Source: Winslowiella toletana
Lineage (GTDB): Bacteria; Pseudomonadota; Gammaproteobacteria; Enterobacterales; Enterobacteriaceae
DNA: 64,000 nt
NCBI RefSeq assembly: GCF_032164335.1
Contig: NZ_CP134152.1
Coordinates: 1,364,001 to 1,428,000, forward strand
Reading direction: 5' to 3'
Of this stretch, positions 1 to 10,664 are shown in pieces (positions within the stretch are counted from its first letter, which is position 1; the number at the start of each line of letters is the position of its first letter). The translations under genes and the position numbers were made by a program. Under the pieces are notes generated by a model that made no database searches, had not been told where the DNA came from, and saw only the letters and a list, made by a program, of their open reading frames with translations.

Positions 1-1
1 A

Positions 2-1033
2 GGGCAGGGAATCGCGATTTCCGGGGCGCTGGCTGTCATGACCAGTCTCTCGCTGTCCACCATTGCCAGAAATGTTAACCGCAAATTTTTATTGTTGGCG
101 ATGACGGCTTTGATGGCAGTCTCTGGTGTGATTATCGCTTCAGCGCCCAATTACCTGGTGTATATGGTCGGGCGCGCCCTGATAGGTGTCGCGATTGGCG
201 GATTCTGGTCGATGTCTGCCGCCACCGCAATACGCATGGTGCCGCAGCATCTGGTGCCGCGGGCGCTGGCAATCTTTAACGGCGGTAATGCCCTTGCCAC
301 CGTCGTTGCTGCACCGCTTGGCAGTTATCTGGGTTCGATTATTGGCTGGCGCGGAGCTTTTTTTTGTCTGGTTCCGATCGCAGTTATCGCCTTTATCTGG
401 CAGTACATCAGCCTGCCTGGGATGAAAACGGATCAGAACCGTCAATCCGAAGGCACGGTTTTTCGTCTGTTTGCTAACCCGCTGGTAGTGGTCGGGCTTG
501 CAGCCTGCGGAATATTTTTTATGGGGCAGTTTTCCTTGTTTACCTATTTACGACCGTTTCTTGAAACGGTGACGCGGGTAAATATCGCCATGCTCTCTCT
601 TATTTTGCTGACCATCGGCGTGGCGGGCTTTATTGGTACGCTGGTGATAACCGTGTTTTTAAAATCCGCTTTTTATCCCACGCTGATAGCCATTCCTTTA
701 CTGATGGCCGCAGTTGCCGGCGCGCTGATCGCTTTTGGTCACAGCGTATTCATTGTTGCTCCGCTGCTGGGTTTATGGGGGCTGATCGCCACTGCTGCAC
801 CGACCGGCTGGTGGACGTGGATAGCCAGAACGCTGCCGAATGATGCCGAAGCGGGCGGTGGACTGATGGTGGCGATAGTGCAGCTGTCCATTGCATTCGG
901 CTCAACGGTTGGCGGCTTCGCCTTCGACCACAGCGGCTATCAAAGCACTTTCATCATCAGCGCGGCTCTGTTGATTATCGCTGCCGCGCTGACTTTATTG
1001 ACCTCTCGTAAAGAGATTACTCAAACCAACTGA
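2..1033 (+). CDS. MFS exporter, NepI-like, 5' end outside window
   Basis: Major facilitator permease of the drug:H+ antiporter DHA1 type. The reading frame is open from base 2 without a stop, and residues before the first internal ATG (base 38) continue a membrane segment, so the true start lies upstream of the window. The visible part carries about nine hydrophobic segments. GGFWSMSAA followed by RMVP and then APLGS, with GWRGAFF further on, resembles E. coli NepI, a purine ribonucleoside exporter, as I recall that sequence. The substrate here is inferred and uncertain. The stop lies 10 bases before the next gene, so the two are probably cotranscribed. Confidence 0.85.
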   Translation, partial: GQGIAISGALAVMTSLSLSTIARNVNRKFLLLAMTALMAVSGVIIASAPNYLVYMVGRALIGVAIGGFWSMSAATAIRMVPQHLVPRALAIFNGGNALATVVAAPLGSYLGSIIGWRGAFFCLVPIAVIAFIWQYISLPGMKTDQNRQSEGTVFRLFANPLVVVGLAACGIFFMGQFSLFTYLRPFLETVTRVNIAMLSLILLTIGVAGFIGTLVITVFLKSAFYPTLIAIPLLMAAVAGALIAFGHSVFIVAPLLGLWGLIATAAPTGWWTWIARTLPNDAEAGGGLMVAIVQLSIAFGSTVGGFAFDHSGYQSTFIISAALLIIAAALTLLTSRKEITQTN

Positions 1034-1043
1034 GGATGCCACA

Positions 1044-2072
1044 GTGAGAAAATTTACCCTGCTGTTAGGGCTGTTGATTGGCTCGTTTGCTGCAACAGCC
1101 GCCGATATGTCTGAGGGAGCGGATAATTTTTATAAAAGCGATAAGGTTACCCAGCAAAAGGTCACCTTTAAAAATCAGTATCAAATGACCGTCACCGGTA
1201 ATCTGTTTATACCGAAAGATCTGGATCAAAAAGCCAAAAATCCGGCGATTATCGTCGGGCATCCGATGGGCGCAGTTAAAGAACAAAGCTCAAATCTTTA
1301 CGCCCAGAAGCTGGCAGAACAAGGTTTTGTTACGCTGGCTATCGATCTTTCCTTCTGGGGAGAAAGTGAGGGGCAGCCGCGTAATGCCGTCTCGCCTGAT
1401 ATCTATGCCGAAGATTTCAGCGCGGCAGTGGATTACCTCGGGACACGCCCGTTTATCGACCGTAATCGTATCGGCGTGTTGGGTATTTGCGGCAGCGGCA
1501 GCTTTGTTATCAGCGCGGCGAAAATCGATCCGCGCATGAAGGCGATTGCTACCGTCAGCATGTATGACATGGGATCGGCTAACCGCAACGCGCTTAACCA
1601 CTCATTAACGCTGGAACAGCGTAAACAGATTATCGCCGCAGCAGCAGAGCAGCGTTATAGCGAGTTCACCGGTGGCGAAACTCAATACACCAGCGGCACG
1701 GTACATAAAATCGATGAAAATTCTTCAGCGATTGAGAAAGAGTTTTATGATTTCTACCGTACTCCGCGCGGCGAGTTTACCCCAGAGGGCACCACTCCGC
1801 AGCTGACGACGCATCCAACACTGACCAGCAATGTGAAGTTTATGAATTTCTATCCGTTTAACGATATTGAAACTATCTCACCGCGTCCAATGCTGTTTAT
1901 CACTGGTGATCAGGCGCATTCGAAGGAGTTCAGCGAGGATGCTTATAAACGCGCGGGGCAGCCTAAAGAGCTGTATATCGTACCGGGTGCCGGGCATGTG
2001 GATCTCTATGACCGTACCGATCTGATTCCTTTTGCCAGGCTGACATCATTCTTTCAGGCAAATCTGAAGTAA
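1044..2072 (+). CDS. Secreted alpha/beta hydrolase with Cys nucleophile (dienelactone hydrolase-like)
   Basis: 342-residue alpha/beta hydrolase. Residues 1-20 form a Sec signal peptide ending in ATAA, so the enzyme is probably periplasmic. The nucleophile elbow reads LGICGSGS with Cys149 where most esterases have Ser, as in dienelactone hydrolases. A likely catalytic His sits in the C-terminal motif GAGHVDLYD, and an Asp candidate lies in FITGDQ. It follows the exporter by 10 bases, so the pair probably forms an operon. The fragment at 9.5 kb is a clear paralogue. The substrate is unknown. Confidence 0.85.
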   Translation: MRKFTLLLGLLIGSFAATAADMSEGADNFYKSDKVTQQKVTFKNQYQMTVTGNLFIPKDLDQKAKNPAIIVGHPMGAVKEQSSNLYAQKLAEQGFVTLAIDLSFWGESEGQPRNAVSPDIYAEDFSAAVDYLGTRPFIDRNRIGVLGICGSGSFVISAAKIDPRMKAIATVSMYDMGSANRNALNHSLTLEQRKQIIAAAAEQRYSEFTGGETQYTSGTVHKIDENSSAIEKEFYDFYRTPRGEFTPEGTTPQLTTHPTLTSNVKFMNFYPFNDIETISPRPMLFITGDQAHSKEFSEDAYKRAGQPKELYIVPGAGHVDLYDRTDLIPFARLTSFFQANLK

Positions 2073-2080
2073 AACCTCGT

Positions 2081-2109
2081 TACCAGCCTCTTATTGGCAG
2101 AGGCTGGTA
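2081..2109. terminator. Hairpin between convergent genes
   Basis: Perfect 11-bp inverted repeat (TACCAGCCTCT and its complement) with a 7-base loop, placed between the stop codons of the convergent hydrolase and LysR genes. There is no strong T tract on either side, so termination is inferred from position and stem strength. Confidence 0.55.
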
Positions 2110-2147
2110 TTAAGTGGCGTGTGTCCGGCGCAGTCCATTACAAAACG

Positions 2148-3065
2148 TCATGAAGAAATAAGCAGAGTCTGCTGCTTCGCAAACAACGCCGAGAACCAGT
2201 CGGTAAATACCCTAACCTTTGGTGAAAGATAGCGCCGATCCGGATAAAGCACCGAAACAGGCTTGGTTACCGTCGCGTATTCAGCCAGCAGTTCAATTAG
2301 CTTTCCGGACTGAATATGCGGTTCCAGCGCGGTGCGCAGGGCGTGAAGCATTCCCAGCCCGGCCAGCCCACAGGAAATCAGCACGTCAGAGTTGTTGACC
2401 AGCATATTGCTGCCTGGGCGACGCGAGACAATCTCTCCGTCGATAGCGTAATTCCAGTCCATCACTTCACGACTGTGCTCGCTGAAAAAATTTACCGCTT
2501 TGTGATGTACCAGATCGTCAGGTGTCAGCGGAACGCCCTGTCGGGCGAGATAGGAGGGGGCCGCGCAGGTTGCCATCGACACGTTGCCGACTCGGCGAGA
2601 AATAAAGCTCGAATCCTCCAGCTCACCCAGCCGGATCACACAGTCGATACCTTCTGAAACGAAATCCGTGATCCTGTCTGAAGCGGTGAGGACCAGTTCA
2701 ATTTCAGGATAAAGCGTCTGAAATTCGCTTAATGCCGGCACCAGAATGGCATGCGTCAGCGCCAGCGGCGCATCAACGCGCAGGCGACCGCGCGGCGGCT
2801 GAGTGGGTGAAAAAGAAGCCATCATGTCGCTGACATCAGCCAGAACCAACTTAGAACGCTGATAAATTTCCTCTCCTTCTTCCGTTACGCTCAGTCTGCG
2901 TGTCGTACGGTGCAGGATCTTAACGCCGAGTTCGTCCTCCAGTTGCTGGATGGCCTTACTCACCGCCGGACGGTGCATCTGTAGCCTGTCTGCGGCTTTG
3001 GAGAAGCTTCCGGATTCCACTACCTGAGCGAAAATCTTCATCAGTTCGAGCATGTTGGATTGCAT
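2148..3065 (-). CDS. LysR-family transcriptional regulator
   Basis: About 305 residues. The N-terminal helix-turn-helix (FAQVVESGSFSKAADRLQMHRPAVSKAIQQ) is followed by the typical LTRR-like strand and a LysR substrate-binding domain from about residue 90. The frame extends upstream to a GTG at 3083; the ATG at 3065 gives the usual LysR N-terminus and has GGAG about 11 bases upstream, so I chose it. The gene is divergent from the MDR oxidoreductase at 3251 and probably controls it, as is usual for such pairs. The inducer is unknown. Confidence 0.85.
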   Translation of the reverse strand: MQSNMLELMKIFAQVVESGSFSKAADRLQMHRPAVSKAIQQLEDELGVKILHRTTRRLSVTEEGEEIYQRSKLVLADVSDMMASFSPTQPPRGRLRVDAPLALTHAILVPALSEFQTLYPEIELVLTASDRITDFVSEGIDCVIRLGELEDSSFISRRVGNVSMATCAAPSYLARQGVPLTPDDLVHHKAVNFFSEHSREVMDWNYAIDGEIVSRRPGSNMLVNNSDVLISCGLAGLGMLHALRTALEPHIQSGKLIELLAEYATVTKPVSVLYPDRRYLSPKVRVFTDWFSALFAKQQTLLISS

Positions 3066-3135
3066 GTTAAACGGGTGCTCCACAGCGTAATTTCAGTAAC
3101 ACGGATAAGGCGGATTATAAACCTTCTCACTCCAG

Positions 3136-3158
3136 TCACAGGATTGTTTCCGCTGTGA
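3136..3158. promoter_or_regulatory. Candidate LysR operator
   Basis: Inverted repeat TCACAG-N11-CTGTGA in the 185-base space between the divergent LysR and MDR genes. The spacing and location fit a LysR box. Assignment is by position only. Confidence 0.4.
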
Positions 3159-3250
3159 TAACACTGAATTACCAGCTGACCGCTTTTTCCCTCGGGCTGG
3201 CAAACTTATGCTGACGGCATCTTAAGTTCACTAAGTGGGAAGCAGACAAA

Positions 3251-4267
3251 ATGAAAGCATGGTTATTGAAAGATTTCGGTCTCGAGAATTTGCAGCCTGA
3301 AGAAGTGCCGACACCCCAGCCGGGGCCGGGGGAATTGCTGGTTAAAGTGGGTGCGGTTTCCCTGAATTTTCGCGATAAAGCCATCGTTGAAAGGTTTTAT
3401 GAGCCGCACCTGGTGCCTAAACCCCTGATTCCGGTCTCTGATGCAGCAGGTACCGTTGTCGCTGTAGGTGAGGGGGTAACACGTTTCAGCGCTGGCGATC
3501 GGGTAAATTCGCATCTCTATTCCCGCTGGCTTGACGGTGCGCCGGCGGCAGATGAACCGGCCTGGTGCATCGGGATGCCGCTGCCGGGCGGCCTCGCTGA
3601 ATATATGATTATTCATGAAAACAGCGCGGTTAGCGCCCCGGACAGTATGACGGATGAAGAAGCCGCCACATTGCCGATTGCCGCACTGACGGCATGGTAC
3701 GCCTTGATGGATGTCGGCAAACTGCAGCCTGGTCAGACGGTGCTGGTGCAGGGAACCGGCGGCGTATCGGTTTTCGCCACGCAAATAGCACACGCTTACG
3801 GGGCACGAGTTATTGCCACTTCCAGCAGTGACGCCAACCTTGAACGAATTAAGTTGCTCGGTGCAGATGAAGGAATTAACTATAAAACGCATCCAGACTG
3901 GCAGCATAAAGTGCTTGAGCTTACCGAGGGCAGAGGAGCAGATATCACGGTAGAAGTCGCGGGTGGTGACGGTATCAATCAGTCCGTTGCGGCGACAAAA
4001 GTTGCCGGAACGGTCGCGCAGGTCGGGTTTCTGACCGGCCAGACGGCGCAGCTCGATCTTATGCCGGTGATTTTCCGCCAGACCACCCTTCGCGGGATTG
4101 CGGTTGCACCACGTTCTTCATTCGATCGCATGAATCCGTTTCTGAATGAGCATAATATTAAGCCGGTTATTGAGCATGTTTATGATTTTGACCACGTCAT
4201 TGACGCCTTTAAGCATCTTTCACGTGGCGCATTTGGCAAAATCGTTATTAAAGTTTCTGATGAATAA
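3251..4267 (+). CDS. Zinc-independent MDR alcohol dehydrogenase/quinone reductase
   Basis: 338-residue medium-chain dehydrogenase/reductase. The N-terminal GroES-like domain has the SLNFRD motif and lacks the catalytic-zinc Cys and the structural four-Cys lobe, which points to the zinc-free quinone-reductase-like branch. The Rossmann domain carries GTGGVSVFA around residue 170. It should use NAD(P)H to reduce an aldehyde, enone or quinone in the cytoplasm; the substrate cannot be told. It is divergent from the LysR at 2148-3065, its probable regulator. Confidence 0.85.
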   Translation: MKAWLLKDFGLENLQPEEVPTPQPGPGELLVKVGAVSLNFRDKAIVERFYEPHLVPKPLIPVSDAAGTVVAVGEGVTRFSAGDRVNSHLYSRWLDGAPAADEPAWCIGMPLPGGLAEYMIIHENSAVSAPDSMTDEEAATLPIAALTAWYALMDVGKLQPGQTVLVQGTGGVSVFATQIAHAYGARVIATSSSDANLERIKLLGADEGINYKTHPDWQHKVLELTEGRGADITVEVAGGDGINQSVAATKVAGTVAQVGFLTGQTAQLDLMPVIFRQTTLRGIAVAPRSSFDRMNPFLNEHNIKPVIEHVYDFDHVIDAFKHLSRGAFGKIVIKVSDE

Positions 4268-4486
4268 AAAATAACCGTTATTCATATTTCGACCAGAAGT
4301 ATAATTCAAAAATAAACGGCTGAAGATGCCATTGTTACCGTCACGAGAAGTTTATGGCAATTGGCTCTTCAGCAGTTTACCGTACAGCAGGTTTATCCAG
4401 CGGACAGAAATTGCACTTATTATCCTAAGGCCATGCCGTTCAGGGGATTGGCCAGAGATAATGATGACGAAATAAGCCATCCGAAT

Positions 4487-4738
4487 TTAGCGATAAATTT
4501 CTGCGACCCCGTGCAGTTTGTTCTGGCCTGAGGTGGATAATATTTTGAACGACGTAGCGCCTTTCTCACTCGCCTTGAGTGATAATGCAGCTGACAAATC
4601 ATCAAGCGTATAAGCATTACTGGCGGAAACCACGCCAATCTTCTCTTTTCCGCTGGTGTCATTGACCGGTTGAGCAGCCATTGCCGTACTAAAGGAACCC
4701 ATACCCATAATAACTGTGGCGATCAGTAAAGATTTCAT
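4487..4738 (-). CDS. DUF1471 (YahO/YhcN/BhsA-type) periplasmic protein
   Basis: 83 residues. Residues 1-22 are a Sec signal peptide (ending AMA|A). The mature part shows the DUF1471 pattern EKIGVVSASN...EKGATSFKI...NKLHGVAEIYR, close to E. coli YahO as I remember it. Members are small periplasmic proteins induced by stress or linked to biofilm; no catalytic role is known. It is divergent from the LysR gene at 5046, across a 307-base spacer with strong dyad repeats. Confidence 0.8.
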   Translation of the reverse strand: MKSLLIATVIMGMGSFSTAMAAQPVNDTSGKEKIGVVSASNAYTLDDLSAALSLKASEKGATSFKILSTSGQNKLHGVAEIYR

Positions 4739-4862
4739 AATAATAACCTCATAAAAGTAAAAAAAATGTCGAAAAGTTTAGCGTGTCTGCTTTAAAGAGA
4801 CGCATTTAATTACTGTGCATCTTAGTGACTGAATATACGCTGCTTAACTGTCGGGGTGCTGA

Positions 4863-4892
4863 CGCTAATCTGACATCTTTGTCAGATTAGCG
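4863..4892. promoter_or_regulatory. 13-bp perfect dyad, possible LysR operator or RNA hairpin
   Basis: CGCTAATCTGACA-tctt-TGTCAGATTAGCG, a 13-bp perfect inverted repeat. A third copy of TGTCAGATT lies at 4939-4947. About ten bases after the hairpin are runs of T on the plus strand. The rest of the 4739-5045 spacer is AT-rich and without an evident gene. The dyad could be a regulator operator or the terminator of a small plus-strand RNA; the sequence alone does not decide. Confidence 0.5.
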
Positions 4893-4937
4893 ATTAAATT
4901 ACTTTTTGGTTTTTTTTTGAACGATGCGCCGGGCTAA

Positions 4938-5939
<1,002 letters not shown>

Positions 5940-5980
5940 CGCCCGGCGACACCTTTCGCGGCATCGCCGGATGCTGAGTC

Positions 5981-6904
<924 letters not shown>

Positions 6905-6960
6905 CTAGGGCTAATTAGCAGAGTTCATTAATCATCGGAACTCTGCTCCGTAACTGCACG

Positions 6961-7935
6961 CTACTGCAGATTTTTTTCCTGCAGAAATTTGCTGACCTGG
7001 TCGGCAATCTGCACATTGTTCAGATCGGAGAACGGGAAGTGAGTGTTTCCTTTAATGCCAATTTCAGGCAAATGGATAACCGTAACATCGCCACCGTGTT
7101 TATTGACCACATCGCGCCATTCCCGCGCCATCGCCAGACGCACCCGCCAGCTATCCTGGGCAGGCATTGCCGTCGGTTTTTGCGGAATGTTATCGCCATA
7201 AAAAATCAGAATCGGGATTTTGGTCAACGCCATAAATTGATCCCGTGGAACGGGTTCACCTTGCAGCGTATCGAATGCGCTGGGCATCGGAGCAGGTAGC
7301 TCGTTTTCGGGAAACACAAAGCTGCTGCCGGGTTCAAAAGCGACAATGGCTTTTACCTTGTGATTTTTCATCGCGGTATACCAGCCCGGACCGCCGCCCT
7401 GAGAGTGGGTGAACAGGATGGCCGGGCCGGTTTTATCCACCACCGCCGACAGGGCATCGGAGATAACCTTAAGATCAAAAGGGCCGGTATTCGGCGTCAT
7501 CTGGCGGAAAAACTGATTCAGCGCTTCTTTATCATGAGAAAACTGAACGTCTTTAAAAAAGTCAGGCCAGACGCCGAGACGAAACTGGTTGAACCATAGC
7601 TGCTCATCCGGTTTTGGCGTCACCGTTGCTTCAACCATGCTGCGTCCTGCGTTACCGCGACGCGGTTGATCGACCAGATACGTTGAGAAACCGCGGCGCA
7701 GGAAAATGTTCTGGAAACCTTCGCGGCCATCCGGTGTGCTTTCCCAGGTGCGGGAAAACTGCCCGGCACCGTGCAGCATAATTAGCGGCTCGGTAACCGC
7801 TGACTGTGCAGTAAATCCGGCGGTCATCAGGTACGCAAAAACGACGATATTAAAGACGTTTAAGAAATAGAAACGTTGCTTTACTGGGATATCTCTGACA
7901 TTTTTGCCCGCAAAAAATTGCAAAATGCACTGCAT
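6961..7935 (-). pseudogene. Secreted alpha/beta hydrolase (esterase), 5' end probably lost
   Basis: The frame encodes the catalytic core of an esterase: PLIMLHGAGQFSRTWESTPDGREGF (oxyanion region), nucleophile motif THSQGG, and a His near the C-terminus in GNTHFPFSD. Family members usually have a signal peptide and about 40-60 residues before the first strand. Here the frame upstream of about base 7825 runs straight into the end of the AbiJ-like gene (stop at 7881), and I see no ribosome-binding site for any internal ATG. I infer that the insertion replaced its 5' end. A short functional version cannot be ruled out: a hydrophobic stretch before AQSA could serve as a signal peptide. Confidence 0.6.
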
Positions 7936-8747
7936 GTCACCAGCATAAACTTAGCATCAGCATATGAGGGATGCTTTGAATCTTCGGTTAGCGCATGGCG
8001 AATACCACCACTGTCACTGGTATAGCCATAAAGCTGTAAGAATGCTCGCTTTAACGCAGGGTGAAAAGAACACATTTTTTCCAGTTCAGCCAGTGCATCA
8101 CTAAACTTTTTCGTGTTACTCCCAGCTAATGTGGCGCACAAGCTTTCTACGGCAGAAATCGATTCTTTGATCGAATTACGATAATCAGGGCACTTTCGAT
8201 CAGCCAGCAGTGATAATGCTACCTGAAAATGGTACGTCACTGCTTTACCATTTTCCTCAAGCGCGATTTCTATAGCGTTGATTTCGTTAATATCGCTGAT
8301 AGCAACCAATTGAGAACCAACGTATCTGTATGCTGCATTCTCACGCTCCAGCATACGGTTGAGGAAATTTACAGCATTGGCTTTTGTATCTTCCGACAGT
8401 TCAAGCTCATTGAATATGAATTCTGTAAAATCATAGATTTGCCACCACTTGGTTTTCTCGTCTAAAAAGAATTTACGGCAGATAGCATGTGCGCAATTAT
8501 CAGCTAATCGACCGTATAGGTCCTGATAGAAAAAAGATGGACATGTATCAATGGGTAGTTTGAATAGAGAAAACCAAACTTTTTTCGCAATATCGTCCAA
8601 CTGGTGAGAAATTTCGTATCCATTTTGATCCCAAAAACAAACCTGTAAAACGTTCCAGAGTCCACAACGTAAGTCGTCATCCATTGACTCAAGTTGAATC
8701 GCCTTTTTTAACGGAGTTATTCCCATGCGCTGAGAAAAAAGAGCCAT
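7881..8747 (-). CDS. AbiJ-NTD4/HEPN-like abortive-infection protein
   Basis: 288 residues from the ATG at 8747, chosen because AAGGTGG lies five bases upstream; the frame itself begins at 8765. The opening FSQRMGITPLKKAIQLESMDDDLR is typical of the AbiJ N-terminal domain family 4, found in stand-alone and fused anti-phage proteins. The C-terminal half (CPDYRNSIKESISAVESL, then GGIRHALTEDS and DAKFMLVTCSAF) looks like an all-helical HEPN-type domain. The inferred role is abortive infection, perhaps as an RNase. It is visibly richer in A+T than its neighbours and lies downstream of a phage D-gene relic on the same strand, so it was probably phage cargo. Family recognition is from memory. Confidence 0.7.
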   Translation of the reverse strand: MALFSQRMGITPLKKAIQLESMDDDLRCGLWNVLQVCFWDQNGYEISHQLDDIAKKVWFSLFKLPIDTCPSFFYQDLYGRLADNCAHAICRKFFLDEKTKWWQIYDFTEFIFNELELSEDTKANAVNFLNRMLERENAAYRYVGSQLVAISDINEINAIEIALEENGKAVTYHFQVALSLLADRKCPDYRNSIKESISAVESLCATLAGSNTKKFSDALAELEKMCSFHPALKRAFLQLYGYTSDSGGIRHALTEDSKHPSYADAKFMLVTCSAFCNFLRAKMSEISQ

Positions 8748-8789
8748 CTTTCCACCTTGTAACAAACAATTTTCAGTGTGAATGATGAT

Positions 8790-9520
8790 TGGAATTTCCT
8801 TTAGTGTCCAGAATTGCTCCGGTTGAAGTTACACCACATCAACTTTCAGTTCCTTCACTTAACCGCTGTTACGAACAAACACATGTCGTAGCCTGGTTGC
8901 CAGCCGCTGAACGGATAAATGGCTAAACCTGCCAGCTCAATTTATTTGCCTGCCATTAGCTGCGGTGTGCCCATCATCGTCAGAGAGCCGCATTGCTGAT
9001 GTTCGTTGTGGCTGACCAGCCCAGAATCAGCCTTAATGGGGGCTCTATCTGGATCGCTGACGCGGCTGTTGACCTTCAGTAAATCTGTGCCGTTGATCTT
9101 GCCACCCTTGGTCTGTTTCTCGCTTAAATTAGACTCATAGACGATCAGCTTTTTGCTTCTGCTTTATGGTGTTTCACTTTCGGAAACTTGTAGACCATGT
9201 TGAGGTATTGCGCAGAGAAAAACAGGTTATATCCTGTGACTTAAGTTGTTTAATCGATTCCAGGCCGCGCAGCGTGCTCAGATGGAAGAAAATTAACTTG
9301 TCGCTAACTACCTTCGCTGCATAGCCATACTCGCTGGCCAGCTCAAGCCCGTCTCTTCATACAGCGTCGCCCGATCTATATTGATGGTTTCAATACTGCC
9401 GATCAGCATTAGCTGATACTTTTTGGCGATAAGCCCGGCAATGCCTGCTAGCGTAATATTCTCAAAACCACGACTGGATTTTATCCTTAAGGGGTTGCTA
9501 ACCGCATTAAAGATATTCAC
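8790..9520 (-). pseudogene. Decayed phage late-control protein D (gpD-like)
   Basis: On the minus strand the three frames together rebuild one protein: ENITLAGIAGLIAKKYQL and TLYEETGL in the first part; after a frame change ELASEYGYAAKVVSDKLIFFHLSTLRG and QDITCFSL; after another, LNMVYKFPKVKHHKAEAK; then LIVYESNLSEKQTKGGKINGTDLLKVNSRVSDPD; then CGSLTMMGTPQLMAGK, a TAA stop, and IELAGLAIYPFSGWQ. This matches the plan of phage gpD/VgrG-type baseplate hub proteins (P2 D family). At least three frameshifts and one stop make it dead. Its upstream part is missing at base 9520, where the hydrolase fragment begins. Confidence 0.7.
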
Positions 9521-10162
9521 GGCATGGCCGATTATCTCAGCCAGTATCCAGGCGTAGATGCTGAACGCATTGGCCTGCTGGGTATCTGCGGCGGCGGCGG
9601 TTATTCGTTAAAAGCCGCCCAGACAGACAAACGTTTTAAAGCGCTGGCGACGTTGAGCATGTTTGACTCCGGGCTGGTGCGCCGTAACGGTGATCAGGAT
9701 TCCCAGCTCGCAACTATTCAGCAACGCCTGCAGCAAGCCTCAGAGGCGCGTGCCAAAGAAGTGGCCACCGGGGAAATAACGTACACCGGCGATGCCAGGC
9801 TGACCGACGAACAAATTGCGAAACTGCCGTTCGATCTTTATCGCCAGGGCTTTGAGTACTACGGCAAAACTCACGCGCATCCCAATTCAACTTTTCGCTA
9901 TACCATGAGCAGCCTGCTTGATTTGGTGCGCTTTGATGCCCAAAGCAATATGGATCTGATTCATCAACCGCTGCTGATGATGGCCGGCACCAAAGCCGAT
10001 TCGCTTTACATGACGGAAGGCGCGTTTAAAAAAGCCAGTGGAACGCCTGACAAACAGCTGTTCCTGATTGATGGCGCCACCCATATCGAAACTTACTGGG
10101 TGCCTCGCTATGTTGACCAGGCGGTAAACCAGCTCAATATTTTTTTCGATAAGAATATTTAA
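9500..10162 (+). pseudogene. Cys-nucleophile alpha/beta hydrolase, 5'-truncated
   Basis: C-terminal two thirds of a hydrolase clearly paralogous to the gene at 1044-2072: DYLSQYPGVDAERIGLLGICGGGG aligns with DYLGTRPFIDRNRIGVLGICGSGS, and both continue to a matching C-terminus with GATHIETYW. The nucleophile Cys is kept, but about 125 N-terminal residues with signal peptide are absent. Homology seems to begin near base 9500 (NRIKDIHGMADYLS), directly against the phage relic. An ATG at 9524 exists but has no evident ribosome-binding site. Confidence 0.75.
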
Positions 10163-10211
10163 TCCAGGTTTTATCACTGGCGTACGCGAGCAGAAATAAG
10201 CGTTATTTTGC

Positions 10212-10242
10212 AATCGATAATAGGTAACTACTATTATCGATT
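10212..10242. repeat. 12-bp perfect palindromic repeat
   Basis: AATCGATAATAG and its exact complement are separated by seven bases (GTAACTA). The site is in the 214-base space between the hydrolase fragment and the toxin gene. No T tract follows on either strand, so a terminator is unlikely; a protein-binding or recombination site is possible. Confidence 0.5.
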
Positions 10243-10376
10243 TATAAGCCGCTGATAAGGCATTTGATTAGATAGACCCTATGAGAAAATCTCATTAATG
10301 ATCGGCGTAGTGGCACACAGCATTTATTATTTAATTAGGGTGTGACTGAAGTAATCCTTCGCCGTTTAGCTATTTA

Positions 10377-10664
10377 TTACCTCAGTCTTTCGCTTGCAAG
10401 ATGATAAACATCACTGTGTTCACGTTTACCCACGGCGACAACAGCGATAATTAACCTATCGTCTATCACCTGATAGACCAGACGAAAACCAGAAGCGCGA
10501 AGTTTGATTTTATAGCAATCTTTCATTCCATGTAATTTTGCAGTATCTGTGTGGGGGTTTTCACAGCATTTCTTCAGCTTTTTTGCGAATTGCTGTTGCA
10601 GGGGCTTATCCAGCTTATGCCATTCCCTCAGCGCATCCTCCCTAAATCTGACCGTGTAATTCAT
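10377..10664 (-). CDS. RelE/ParE-superfamily toxin
   Basis: 95-residue toxin of the RelE/StbE group: MNYTVRFREDALREWHKLDKPLQQQFAKKL, then KLHGMKDCYKIKLRASGFRLVYQV and VVAVGKREHSDVYHLA. The KLR..GFRLVY and GKRE..DVY segments carry the basic residues typical of ribosome-dependent mRNA endonucleases of this family. It begins inside the end of the antitoxin gene (4-base ATGA overlap), giving the usual antitoxin-first operon. Confidence 0.9.
   Translation of the reverse strand: MNYTVRFREDALREWHKLDKPLQQQFAKKLKKCCENPHTDTAKLHGMKDCYKIKLRASGFRLVYQVIDDRLIIAVVAVGKREHSDVYHLASERLR

Noticed and set aside
140-445. Antisense frame of 101 codons opposite the MFS gene
   Set aside because: It is a shadow of the transporter: no ribosome-binding site, odd composition with many His, Arg and Gln, and no family likeness.
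4319-4373. GCTGAAGA/TCTTCAGC inverted repeat 39 bases apart after the MDR gene, considered as insertion-sequence ends
   Set aside because: No target duplication or transposase remnant is present; the loop is too long for a convincing terminator.
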